NCBI GenBank assembly: GCA_009746045.1
Contig: RPFO01000225.1
Location: 701,001 to 765,000 of the forward strand
DNA from: Mesostigma viride
Taxonomy: Eukaryota; Streptophyta; Mesostigmatophyceae; Mesostigmatales; Mesostigmataceae
DNA: 64,000 bases
Direction of reading: 5' to 3'
Shown in pieces: positions 54,649 through 63,287 of the stretch (position 1 is the first letter of the stretch; each line of letters begins with the position of its first letter). Both the position numbers and the translations under genes were made by a program. The notes beneath the pieces are model-generated. The model worked only from the letters and a program-made list of their open reading frames with translations. It had not been told where the DNA came from and did no database searches.

Positions 54649-55863
54649 TTACAGCTGAACGACGGCCTGGCGACCCGCGCCGATGTCCATGCGTGACTCG
54701 GACTCGGCGAAGATGTACAAGACGAGGTCCGTGCCGCCTGTCTTGGAGACGCGGAGAGTGACGACGCTGGCCGTGCCCCTCAAGTCGAGACCTGACTGCC
54801 ACCCCTCTCCAGCGGATGGCATGTTAAGGTGCGCGGCCATGGTGAAATGTCGCGTAGGCCAATTTGCCTCGGTAACGGTGGTGCCGGCAGGAGCTCCGAT
54901 GTTGCCCTGGTCACCAAAGCATGACAAAAGGTTTACCCATGCCTCTGTAGGACCCATAGCGTATGCAGGGGTTTGGTAGTTCCCATTAATGTCAAATTGG
55001 AACGAAGTGAGATCATCGTCTTGGTGGTAGAACATAATATTGTTGACTCCGTTAGCAACGTCATCGCCACTGTCGACCTGGACTGCCAGGAGCTTAGAGG
55101 CGCTCATGGCGGACAAGCTAGCCTTCATGGCGTACGTGTTGCCAGCACCCAGTGACTGCTTCGTCGACGTCCACGTGTTCCAGGTGTATGGGATAGTCCC
55201 GCCCTGGGCCAACCGACTAGACAATACCTGCCCAATGACATCCTCTTGGAATCTGTACACTTCAATGGACCAGTAAATATCCTTCAGGGTATACGATAGC
55301 CCAGCCCCCGCTGCACTAGGAATAAGAACGCCGGCAGCTGCCAGTGTCACCCGTACTTCTATCGGCGGCATGAGAGACATGTCCACAATCCTTGGATTGC
55401 CAGACAAGAAACCGATGAAGTGATCAATGCACCCTGGTTTAGCGTCGGCTTCCGCGATATTCGCCGTAGGGGCCGCTACAGCGTTGTCAGCCCAGCCAGC
55501 TGGCCTTTGAGTTTGGGTGTAGCTCGCCCCTCCGTGACTTGCGAGGAGGGTGTAGTACAACTGGTTGTAGTCGTTGATGTTGTCTACTTGCTGTCCTCCC
55601 ACCAAGACCTCCAGTCGCTTGATGAGGCTCGAGGTATGTGGGGGGAACGAGGCGAAACCGGCGGTTGTAGAGGTCCATCCCTTAAAATTCATTGTGAGCG
55701 TGTGCAAGTCGCAGAACCCGGACGTCGGCAAGCGCACGCTGATAGTCGACCCGTGACGCACGTCCGTGGCCGCAGAGGTCGTGGAGAGCTGAACCCTCTG
55801 GGTCGTGTGCTGCCCGAGGGACTTGATGACGTGTTGCATGCTGCGGGGGATAGCGCGATCCAT
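54649..55863 (-). CDS. PLV major capsid protein (double jelly-roll, 404 aa)
   Basis: The ATG is at 55863 (MDRAIPRSMQHVIKSLGQH). The sequence follows the PLV-type capsid pattern: a strand-rich first half with SLIKRLEVLVGGQQVDNI followed by DYNQLYYTLLASH, a central segment with IEVRVTLAAAGVLI and YTLKDIYWSIEVYRF, and a second roll ending LVLYIFAESESRMDIGAGR, the typical last strand. Length is in the range of PLV capsid proteins. It would trimerise into the hexameric capsomers of an icosahedral shell. The frame is intact. This is the best single marker that the block is a PLV and not a giant-virus fragment. Confidence 0.85.
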   Translation of the reverse strand: MDRAIPRSMQHVIKSLGQHTTQRVQLSTTSAATDVRHGSTISVRLPTSGFCDLHTLTMNFKGWTSTTAGFASFPPHTSSLIKRLEVLVGGQQVDNINDYNQLYYTLLASHGGASYTQTQRPAGWADNAVAAPTANIAEADAKPGCIDHFIGFLSGNPRIVDMSLMPPIEVRVTLAAAGVLIPSAAGAGLSYTLKDIYWSIEVYRFQEDVIGQVLSSRLAQGGTIPYTWNTWTSTKQSLGAGNTYAMKASLSAMSASKLLAVQVDSGDDVANGVNNIMFYHQDDDLTSFQFDINGNYQTPAYAMGPTEAWVNLLSCFGDQGNIGAPAGTTVTEANWPTRHFTMAAHLNMPSAGEGWQSGLDLRGTASVVTLRVSKTGGTDLVLYIFAESESRMDIGAGRQAVVQL

Positions 55864-55891
55864 CAATGTATACCCATGTGCTTAGATAATT

Positions 55892-56179
55892 TTACCGTAA
55901 GATCTCTCCTAGTAATGGGTTGTTTTGTCGGTGAGCCTCGACCCTCTTGTCAAAGCTCGAGAGTGCCTTCAACCCAGCGTCCGCGAACCCCGCGATGTTG
56001 CTGAGCACCGGCGTGTTCCTCACGATTTCTCCTGGCACCCCTCCAAAAACGGCGTCCGCGGTCTTCAACAAAGCCTGTGCCGTGCGCGCGCCATGGCCGA
56101 CCTTTCGAATAGCATCCCCCGCAGCATGGCCGACTTTACGAACGACAGAGGCGACCTTTCCGAAGACTCGATCAAACAT
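55892..56179 (-). CDS. PLV small amphipathic protein (95 aa)
   Basis: The ATG at 56179 lies one base after the stop of the penton gene. The N-terminal 45 residues (MFDRVFGKVASVVRKVGHA) form a basic amphipathic helix pair with repeated VRKVGHA/IRKVGHG. The rest is helical and small-residue rich. Position between penton and capsid genes and amphipathic character suggest an internal or membrane-active minor virion protein (compare adenovirus-type cement proteins). This is inference only. Confidence 0.6.
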   Translation of the reverse strand: MFDRVFGKVASVVRKVGHAAGDAIRKVGHGARTAQALLKTADAVFGGVPGEIVRNTPVLSNIAGFADAGLKALSSFDKRVEAHRQNNPLLGEILR

Positions 56180-56180
56180 T

Positions 56181-57020
56181 TCAACTTTGATATGGTATAG
56201 GCTGAGAAAATTTGTCGTCTGGGTCCTTGAGCGCGACGTACTTCAAGACCCGCGATATCTTGCGGGCCTCTGAGCCGATCACTTTCTGCGGCGAGATGCG
56301 GAAGGCTAGCTGAGCAACCCAGTCGGTGTACACGTCTATCGGCTGGTCATCCTCGTCCAACAACCGCAACGAGATGGAAGTTGGCGACTCTCTCAAATGC
56401 TGCCACAGAGGCTGGTACGACATCCACACTATGGGCTCCAGGTACTGCGACATCACTGGCAGGACGGCAAGGAGCCCGCCATACTGGGCGCCCTGGGGGG
56501 AAGATACCACATTCCCGCGGACTAGGTCGGTGTACACGAACACGGAGCTCAACCGACCGTTTGTGGCAGGTCTGTTCGAAGTGAGAGACGTCGTGGATTG
56601 GTATGCTAGTGGGAGAAGGCCGAGTACCCTTCCTGCGTATTCAGAGACCTGGATGGAAAACGCATTGGGAGATGAAAAAGTGTACTTGCTCTTCGCGCGA
56701 TCGTATGTCACCGTCATCCCAGGGTCGTGCACTCGTAGTGCGTTCTCAATGTTGGCCCTGTTCTCCAAACACGTGTATGAGCCGTGGGGGAGAAATATCT
56801 CATGGGTGTCTGATGTTACTTGTGTGGTGAAAAGGAACTTGTTATTTCTCGAAGTGATGTGCGCTTGCTCGTATGGGACTGAGAGTAACTCGAGACCCAC
56901 GTCGTGGAAGTCGTCCAAAAGGCCCATGGGGATGTCCCACGTGGGAGCAGCCAAGTCACCCCTCGCCCTGTCAGCAGTTCTAAGGGTCAAAAGGATCGTC
57001 TCTTGAACATGGTCTTTCAT
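56181..57020 (-). CDS. PLV penton / minor capsid protein (279 aa)
   Basis: It starts at ATG 57020 (MKDHVQETILLTLRTADRA). A short arm precedes a beta-rich body (HITSRNNKFLFTTQV, EIFLPHGSYTCLENRA, KSKYTFSSPNAFSIQV). The C-terminal strand-loop EPIVWMSYQPLW, then SISLRLLDEDDQPIDV and LAFRISPQ, is characteristic of the single-jelly-roll minor capsid proteins of virophages and PLVs. It would form the pentameric vertices. Four bases separate it from the upstream 76-aa gene. Confidence 0.75.
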   Translation of the reverse strand: MKDHVQETILLTLRTADRARGDLAAPTWDIPMGLLDDFHDVGLELLSVPYEQAHITSRNNKFLFTTQVTSDTHEIFLPHGSYTCLENRANIENALRVHDPGMTVTYDRAKSKYTFSSPNAFSIQVSEYAGRVLGLLPLAYQSTTSLTSNRPATNGRLSSVFVYTDLVRGNVVSSPQGAQYGGLLAVLPVMSQYLEPIVWMSYQPLWQHLRESPTSISLRLLDEDDQPIDVYTDWVAQLAFRISPQKVIGSEARKISRVLKYVALKDPDDKFSQPIPYQS

Positions 57021-57024
57021 ACGC

Positions 57025-57255
57025 TTAGCTCTCTACCATCAACTCCGATTTGATTTCGGGTCTATTCAGAACTACCACTTCGCCCTCTTTTGCGTCCTTG
57101 AAAGCGCGTTTGAGAGCGCGCTTTCCTTTCCCAGTCATAGGTTTCTTTCTACAATACAAAAACGCGGCCTCGATGAACTCTCGTGGCATGCTAGGGTACA
57201 GTACCATCCACTGAGAAATCTCGATCAGGTCAGACTCTGTGAAAATTGGATCCAT
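57025..57255 (-). CDS. small PLV protein (76 aa)
   Basis: It starts at ATG 57255 (MDPIFTESDLIEISQWMVL) after an AT-rich leader. The N-terminal half is acidic and helical; the C-terminal half is basic (KGKRALKRAFKDAKEGE). It lies directly upstream of the penton gene with 4 bp spacing. Not recognised. Confidence 0.55.
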   Translation of the reverse strand: MDPIFTESDLIEISQWMVLYPSMPREFIEAAFLYCRKKPMTGKGKRALKRAFKDAKEGEVVVLNRPEIKSELMVES

Positions 57256-57284
57256 TGCGTAATATTATCACACACAGATATTTT

Positions 57285-57791
57285 TTAGGCACGGATACCC
57301 GTAGCCATTCCCAAGGCAGCTAACCTGGCTGCTCTCATCCTCTCTCTTCCACCCGAGCCAACTACCACTGGCTCACCGCCCACCGTCCTGCCTTGGGGCC
57401 TTTTATGAATTCTGTTGATATGAGTCGTCCTTCCGCCTTGGCTTTTAAAGTCCCTCGTGCATCCAGGCTCGGTGCACGGAAACCGGGCAGGTCCGGTTCC
57501 GGTATCTGATGTCAAAGGTGGCGCTGGCTCTCTAGGCACCGCGGTCTCACCAAAGACAAACATGGGATCCGTTCCCATTTCCGCCGTCTCCTTCCTCCCA
57601 CTCGCACCACCTCGGTATATCTTCAACCTTCTACCGACCCTGAGACCTGTTGCTCTAGCGGGAGCTGCCGGTGGCGCCACTACAACCGGCTCATCGGATG
57701 TTGTAGCAGCTGCCGTCGTCGCTCCGCCAGCCGCGGTTGCTGGTGTGGCGACGCTTACGCCACCTCCTAATGAGTTGTCGATTGGCATCAT
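57285..57791 (-). CDS. PLV C2H2 zinc-finger protein (about 168 aa)
   Basis: The first in-frame ATG gives MMPIDNSLGGG at 57791; the frame is open further upstream without an ATG. An Ala/Pro/Thr-rich N-terminal half precedes a basic stretch (RVGRRLKIYRGG). One C2H2 zinc finger follows: CTEPGC, 12 residues, then HINRIH. The tail is basic. It may bind nucleic acid or act as a viral regulator; the family is not identified. Confidence 0.65.
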   Translation of the reverse strand: MMPIDNSLGGGVSVATPATAAGGATTAAATTSDEPVVVAPPAAPARATGLRVGRRLKIYRGGASGRKETAEMGTDPMFVFGETAVPREPAPPLTSDTGTGPARFPCTEPGCTRDFKSQGGRTTHINRIHKRPQGRTVGGEPVVVGSGGRERMRAARLAALGMATGIRA

Positions 57792-57865
57792 CGGGACGCG
57801 AACCGGTTGCGCGACGTTGGACAGGGCCGCCAACAGAATCGCGTCTCTGAACCCGCGAGCTTCCG

Positions 57866-58027
57866 CTACTTTCCCTTGGCAGCGGGAGCTCTGTGTGGTC
57901 GCGAGTTGATTACGATCGTGTTCTTGACGGAATTGGAGGACCTAGAGGAGACTCTTGTGGACGTCGTAGTGGTAGGCGCGCGTTTTCGTCCTGAGCGTCG
58001 GCCGCGTTTCGTTTTCCTTGGTGGCAT
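57866..58027 (-). CDS. 53-aa very basic PLV protein
   Basis: ATG at 58027, stop TAG at 57866. It starts MPPRKTKRGRRSGRKRAP and continues with Thr/Ser and further Arg/Lys residues; about a third of the first 18 residues are Arg and four are Lys. It contains no acidic residue. It overlaps the open extension of the zinc-finger frame and starts 22 bp after the stop of the 58-59.7 kb gene. The composition suits a genome-condensing core peptide; this is inferred. Confidence 0.6.
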   Translation of the reverse strand: MPPRKTKRGRRSGRKRAPTTTTSTRVSSRSSNSVKNTIVINSRPHRAPAAKGK

Positions 58028-58048
58028 GTTTACTTATGCGAGAGATTT

Positions 58049-59695
58049 TTATGCGCTCGTCCACGTGATCGTCTTCGACACAGCCGTTGCGGCGGTCCCA
58101 GCTCGGGATTTGCAGAAGTTGTTGGATAGGGTGATAGGGGCAGAGTAGCCTGTTGGTGGGATCCGGTTTAAATGTAGCAGGATTTGGAACTTGCCATCAT
58201 CTTCTGTGTACCCGGGGACGACGGACCAATAAGGCGCGAATATCAGGAATGGGAGCCCGGTTCCCACTGCTTTTGCCTTCATTCGATAAGGGTTAGAGAG
58301 GTCGAGGATGGTTGGTAAGGCACCCGTGAAATTGACGCGAAGGTACACGTGCTCCAAGGACGTTGGCAAAGTGAGCTCGCTTTGGTTGGCTGGGTCGTGG
58401 AATGACAGCGTGGCCGTGGGGGTACCGTGCCATAGCTGAGGGATGAAGTAGTCGTACACAGGAGGCCGCAGACCGGGGATGGTGTGGGATATCCTCCGCG
58501 TCTCGTTGATGTCAGTGAACTGGGCGACGTCTAACCCATGAGTTGTGCCTATTAGCACCAATGCGTTGTCATAATACCCACACACGCTCGTATCGAGGAC
58601 AATAGCACCGGGTCCAGAAAGGGTGGGACTGAGCACAGTGGCAAATGTGACCGTTGCAAGGTGAGTGAGCCCACCAACGACTGGTACAAACGTGTTTGCG
58701 AGGGTGGACGTGATGGTTACCGTGTTTGTCCCTGGGGTGAAGACATTTGTACCCCCTGCCCACTCCGCTCCAAAGACACATGTAACCTGCCCGGCAACAT
58801 TGCTCACTTTTGTCGGGTCGAACCCCATGACAACGCTGAACTTCTTAATGGCTTGACGGGCTGGAAGTACTCCATAGAGTTGGACAGGGTACGTCACGAG
58901 TTGCGCCTCATAAGACGTTGTTGGGCACTTGACCACTGTGTGAATCATGCTTTCATCCGTCAATGTGAGCTCCTTGAACCATAGATTGGTAGCTCCAGGC
59001 ACTGGCTTTGTTACGGAATACTTGCCGAAGATGGAACAGTTCTGCCCCGCGGTGCCCCGGTGTCGTAGTTGGATCACATCTCCTCCCTTTGTACAGGTCC
59101 CGGAGGGGTTATTCGTGAAGATGGAATCTAGCTCAACAGCCGTGAGATCGTCTTCGATGTTCGCTATTTCAATGGCGTGGTATTCTCCTGACAGGTGCAT
59201 AACTGGCCGTAGGGGCATTGGCACGTATGGATCAATGATATCTGTTGGCGTGGATGTGAAAATCCCGGCGCTGTTTGAGATTTTTGTCATCTGACTCATC
59301 CTAGTTGGGAGTGTCTTGGCTATATACCTCTCGACTATTCCGTCAGACCGTCGTCGAAACGCAACCCAGTAACTCAACTGCTGCCTCCACGAGCTATTGA
59401 GTGTGTATCGCACTCTTGCCTTGAGGTTGTCATACAGGTCGAGAGCATAGTCGGAGTGGTGAAGGTTGACCCCAAGCATGGCCCAATGGGTCGTTTGAGC
59501 GTTTCTCCAATTTGAGTGTCCGTCCGTAACGGCCGGATGATACTTTCCAGATAAACTCATCGTGTTCTCAGCAAATGACACAAAAGCGTCATTGCTTCCA
59601 AGATACATGCGAAAACACATGCAGAACGGACCGTCTATTAACTCGTTTGCAAAAACGACACACTTTGATGGAGCCGGCGTGGCTGTTTTTATCAA
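58049..59695 (-). CDS. large PLV protein, unknown (over 548 aa, start unresolved)
   Basis: A long beta-rich frame carries strand-like segments such as HLSGEYHAIEIANIEDD, TVTITSTLANTFV, YDYFIPQLWHGTPTATLSF and HVYLRVNFTG. Coding character continues upstream of 59695 (KYYFEPNDPTSFYLIKTA) to a stop near 59800 without an ATG. An ATG at about 59799 in another frame overlaps the end of the upstream gene, so a frame break near 59775 may hide the true start. It could be a structural (spike, vertex or cement) protein. Not recognised. Confidence 0.6.
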   Translation of the reverse strand: MIKTATPAPSKCVVFANELIDGPFCMCFRMYLGSNDAFVSFAENTMSLSGKYHPAVTDGHSNWRNAQTTHWAMLGVNLHHSDYALDLYDNLKARVRYTLNSSWRQQLSYWVAFRRRSDGIVERYIAKTLPTRMSQMTKISNSAGIFTSTPTDIIDPYVPMPLRPVMHLSGEYHAIEIANIEDDLTAVELDSIFTNNPSGTCTKGGDVIQLRHRGTAGQNCSIFGKYSVTKPVPGATNLWFKELTLTDESMIHTVVKCPTTSYEAQLVTYPVQLYGVLPARQAIKKFSVVMGFDPTKVSNVAGQVTCVFGAEWAGGTNVFTPGTNTVTITSTLANTFVPVVGGLTHLATVTFATVLSPTLSGPGAIVLDTSVCGYYDNALVLIGTTHGLDVAQFTDINETRRISHTIPGLRPPVYDYFIPQLWHGTPTATLSFHDPANQSELTLPTSLEHVYLRVNFTGALPTILDLSNPYRMKAKAVGTGLPFLIFAPYWSVVPGYTEDDGKFQILLHLNRIPPTGYSAPITLSNNFCKSRAGTAATAVSKTITWTSA

Positions 59696-59781
59696 ATAAA
59701 AGCTCGTGGGGTCATTCGGTTCAAAGTAGTACTTCGATGACTCTGCCTGAGAAGTCGTGAAGATATTACGAGAAAGGACGT

Positions 59782-61326
59782 CTAAACTGCGAAGGTGTCA
59801 TGAGTCCCTTCTACTGTCGCGTTCTCCCCAGAGAGGTTGGGGTAGTCTCTTGGGCATGTGAAGCTGTAATAAATGTCCGTATTAGCGCTTTCGTGGTCGG
59901 TTGGTGTGTACGTGAAATAGTTAATCCCTGACAAGGTTGCCTTGACACCCCCCTCTATATGCAAGTTGAAACTGACTGGGTTTTCGAGGTTCATCCCCCA
60001 CCCAACGACAGGGTCCGCCAGTGCTGTAATTGCTATCCTCATTGGATTCGCGTATGATACAAACTTGCTCTTTGATCGTATCCCACTAGAGGTTGTAGAA
60101 AGTTTCGAGACACCTACCATGACCCCCGCCTTCCTAGTCGTAAACGAGGTAATGGTAGAGTCATCGAAGAGGTCTAGCTCGTAACTCAGCCATTTTCCCG
60201 TGTCGGTACTTGTCAAGTTGGTAACTAGAGCATCCTCACCACGCAGTCCTCCGTTCACAGATAGCGTGAACCCGCCAATCGTCGGAGAGGCCTCCGTGAG
60301 TCGAACGTTGTTGATGTACCATCGCAAAGGGAGTTTTCTCAGGTAGGCGCTAGGGACGCAATCTTTGATGCCTTGTACTATCGAAAGCCCTGGGATGCAT
60401 TCATACGTCTGAAAAGGGTAGGTGACTACTAGCCAAGTGACAGCGTTCAATTCATCGATCCTGCCAATTCTCCAGCTAGAGAGTTTTGCATAGGATCGGG
60501 TTATTGTGAAAGAACGCCCGGTTAGCGCGGCAGGGCGGTTGTGGTCTCTCATGGTGGAAAACGAGATTTGCTCGACTAGCAAAGGGCTACCCGAAAATCG
60601 CGTCCCGCCATATCCAAAATACAGGTCCTTGAAATACGGGTATCCGACATCTGGGTTAACCAAGTTGTTCCCCGCTGCATAAAATGAGGACTGGTAGTCT
60701 CTCGCGACAAAATCGCAAATTCCGCTTACTTCTCCGCTGTTGACGATATATGGCAACTCAACACGCACGTCTTGGTCATTGATGACGCTAAAGGCATTGT
60801 CATGAGAAGCCGTCGTTCCATCTTCATAATGCATGACAAATGGCGCGTTTGGATTTGTCAGAGTAGTATAGCCGATACCCAAGTTGTCGAACAGAAAGTC
60901 TAGCTGTGTGCGGGTCGGTATTCGATGGCCTGGGTCTTGGAGCGTATCAGCGTCAAAATGGAATGACATGACCCCATTGCTCGGTGTCTCGATGTCTATG
61001 AAGCTGCTTTTTACGTACATGTTTTCGAATATGGCTTGGTCTTTAAACCACGATTTCCCATCCACTACCAGCTTAAAAAATGACTCGATAGGGTCCGCGG
61101 CCGTCTCCTCGTCGTAATCATCGCCTAAACGCAAACTTGTTGGCTCACTTGGGTAACACACCCGCACGCCATCAACAATCGTATGCAAGTCAAATGGATG
61201 AACCTGGGATAATTGCAACGCTACAATGTCCTGTTCAACGCTTGCGATTCGCGCGTCTGTTTCTTGGTCGACCGTCAAGCCGGTTGCGAGGTTTATGGGC
61301 CGGTTGAGAGTCGAAATCACTACCAT
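59782..61326 (-). CDS. large PLV protein, unknown (514 aa)
   Basis: It starts at ATG 61326 (MVVISTLNRPINLATGL). A short N-terminal helix (ARIASVEQDIVALQLSQV) is followed by a long beta-rich body (SFIDIETPSNGVMSFHFD, VRVELPYIVNSGEVSGI, FNLHIEGGVKATLSG) ending YYSFTCPRDYPNLSG. A coiled-coil-like start then a large beta body is common in trimeric spikes, so a surface role is inferred. It is the first gene of the minus-strand block, sharing a 24-bp promoter gap with the plus-strand block. Confidence 0.65.
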   Translation of the reverse strand: MVVISTLNRPINLATGLTVDQETDARIASVEQDIVALQLSQVHPFDLHTIVDGVRVCYPSEPTSLRLGDDYDEETAADPIESFFKLVVDGKSWFKDQAIFENMYVKSSFIDIETPSNGVMSFHFDADTLQDPGHRIPTRTQLDFLFDNLGIGYTTLTNPNAPFVMHYEDGTTASHDNAFSVINDQDVRVELPYIVNSGEVSGICDFVARDYQSSFYAAGNNLVNPDVGYPYFKDLYFGYGGTRFSGSPLLVEQISFSTMRDHNRPAALTGRSFTITRSYAKLSSWRIGRIDELNAVTWLVVTYPFQTYECIPGLSIVQGIKDCVPSAYLRKLPLRWYINNVRLTEASPTIGGFTLSVNGGLRGEDALVTNLTSTDTGKWLSYELDLFDDSTITSFTTRKAGVMVGVSKLSTTSSGIRSKSKFVSYANPMRIAITALADPVVGWGMNLENPVSFNLHIEGGVKATLSGINYFTYTPTDHESANTDIYYSFTCPRDYPNLSGENATVEGTHDTFAV

Positions 61327-61350
61327 TTATTATCTGCCTAGAATATAAAC
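61327..61350. promoter_or_regulatory. 24-bp divergent promoter gap of the virus
   Basis: The two start codons (61326 minus, 61351 plus) are 24 bp apart. The gap is AT-rich, with 'TATTATCTGCC' and 'TAGAATATAAAC' halves on the plus strand. Core elements for at least one direction must overlap coding sequence. Confidence 0.6.
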
Positions 61351-61877
61351 ATGGCCTCTGAGGCTTCAGAGACCCCAACGAGCTACCAAGACGAAACCTT
61401 CGCCGAGACGCGGGAAGAGCAGGTTGACCTGGTCAAGACAATTCGAAAGGGACAACCGCTGAATGATGAACAGAAAAAAGCCCTTCGCGACAAAATGAGA
61501 GTTTACCAGCAACGCGCAAAAGCCGAGAGGGAGAAGAGACGAAACGAGGAAAAGGAGGCAGAGATAACGAAACGTAAGGTCCTTGCAAAGGAATTGGAGA
61601 TTCAGCGGCAAAGGCTAGTCGAACTGGAGCTGCAAGAAGCCCGTAACAAATCGCGCATTGAACGCCTTCTCGCTGAAGATTCTGTCGCCTCAACCCCCGC
61701 CGACACGCCAAAACCAAGACGGGGTCGAAAGCCCAAGGAGACAGAGCCGGACTCTCCGCCACCCCGATCAAGACCCGACAGCTCCCACCTCAACCACCGC
61801 CACCTGTCGCGATGACGCCATACGAGATGCGCATGGCCGCCATCCGCGCGTCTCTCCTTGCTAGTCTGGACGATTAA
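61351..61877 (+). CDS. PLV coiled-coil protein, one frame break
   Basis: It starts at an ATG (MASEASETPTSYQDETF). Residues about 40-110 are a highly charged helix/coiled coil (RVYQQRAKAEREKRRNEEKE). A basic AT-hook-like PKPRRGRKPKE and a proline-rich stretch follow. The frame ends at 61815. In the -1 frame the proline-rich stretch continues naturally to MTPYEMRMAAIRASLLASL and a stop at 61877, so one base seems to be missing near 61770. Function unknown. Confidence 0.6.
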
Positions 61878-61888
61878 AATGTCTTCGA

Positions 61889-62771
61889 ATGGTAATGGCT
61901 ATCATCGAAGAGCGACGAATTCATTCACTCGAGAACAAAGACATCAAGCAACGATACGCCCCACAGCGTCCTGCTCCACCGAATATGCCGAGTCTTCATT
62001 TTATCGCAAACTTCTGCGGAGCTCGACGGTCTGGGAAAACTACATCGGCGTCAACATGGCGAAGGCTTACTTCGCTAACAACTCATTCGACAAGCTGTAC
62101 CTCATTTCAGGGAGTGCCCACACGGAGCCAAATACAAGGAGCTCCCGGAACCAGCCATGACGATGGAAGTCTACTCTAACCTGGCATTCGATGGGATGAT
62201 AGATCATATCAAGTCTGACCTCCACGAATACGAGAGGTACAAGGACGATCTCAAGGTATGGGAAACATTCAAACGCGAATACGTGGATGGGAATAAAAAC
62301 GCAGAACTCATGGACCTCTCCATGTACCTACGCCTTGATGCAATGAACTGGGATAAACCTGCGACAAGGTTCGAGCACGGTCCTCCTTCGTCGCTCATTC
62401 TGATAGACGACATGCAAGGCAGTGCCCTCTATCAGAGCTCTAGCAAAAACGCTGTTGCGGCTTTCGCGTTCAAACACAGACACTTCCTCACGAGCATGAT
62501 TTTCCTGACACAGGCGTACACAAGCGGTGGCGTACCACGAGCAGTGCGAGCGAATATATCGTTTCTTGCGCTGTTCAGAACGAAGGACCATCGAGCCGCG
62601 CGACAGATCGCGGAAGAGAGCGCGGGGGCTGTGGCGCCGGATGAGTTTCTCGCGCTATGGGACCACGCCGTCAAGGACGATCCTCACGACTTCTTTGCTG
62701 TCGACTTCGACCAGCGCGACCCGAAAAAAATGTTTCGTCGAAACTTCAATACATTTCTCTCGATAAAATAA
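61889..62771 (+). pseudogene. PLV genome-packaging ATPase (FtsK-HerA/A32 type), two frame breaks
   Basis: Walker A is FCGARRSGKTTSA at about 62015-62053, in the first frame. After a break near 62050 the text continues as AKAYFANNSFDKLYLIS. After a second break near 62115 it continues to the stop at 62771. Walker B is SSLILIDDMQG at about 62390, followed by a FLTQAYTSGG sensor-like motif and RANISFLALFRT. Each break fits one missing base. The enzyme pumps viral DNA into the capsid. Whether the breaks are real decides whether this provirus could package DNA. Confidence 0.75.
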
Positions 62772-62793
62772 TTTTCTCTGAACATGATATACT

Positions 62794-63287
62794 ATGGATA
62801 TTCCGTCCACCAAACGATACGCAGGCGCCGAGAAGGAGTACGTGTTGGACACCCAAGCACTCCTCCGATATTGTTCGGGTTCTCGACTGGGGCAGAAAAC
62901 TCTAGAACGTGTCGTCAGGATCCTTCAAGAAGCAGGCCACCACGACACGATTCCGTCCACCTGTCACGACATGAGCCCGAAATCCGATTGGCCATCCTCG
63001 CCTTGGTGGGCGATCGCAGGCGTCCACGTGGGCGCTCACCCTCCAAAACGGAAAAACGACACGAACCGAAACGGCCTCGAGGGCGCCCAAGGATCCACCC
63101 CGTAGGGTATAAAAAGCCTCGAGCCAAAAAATTGTCTCATGTTCAGTCATCAGATGACGGTGACCGTAGAGGAGCGTCGCGAGCAATGGCGACGGGCCCA
63201 GGCGAAGAGGCGAGCAATCGCCCGCGACCAGACGAACTGCATCTCGGCGAAAAGCAAGGTCAAGAAGGGCGTCTGGAATCCCAGTGA
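62794..63287 (+). pseudogene. PLV basic AT-hook-like protein, one frame break
   Basis: It starts at an ATG (MDIPSTKRYAGAEKEYVLD). An N-terminal helical part of about 50 residues (TQALLRYCSGSRLGQKTLER) reads into a second frame near 62950. There it carries GDRRRPRGRSPS and KRPRGRPRIHPVG, two Arg-Gly-Arg cores like AT-hooks. The 3' end overlaps the recombinase gene. The change of frame fits one missing base. DNA binding is inferred from the AT-hook-like cores. Confidence 0.5.
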
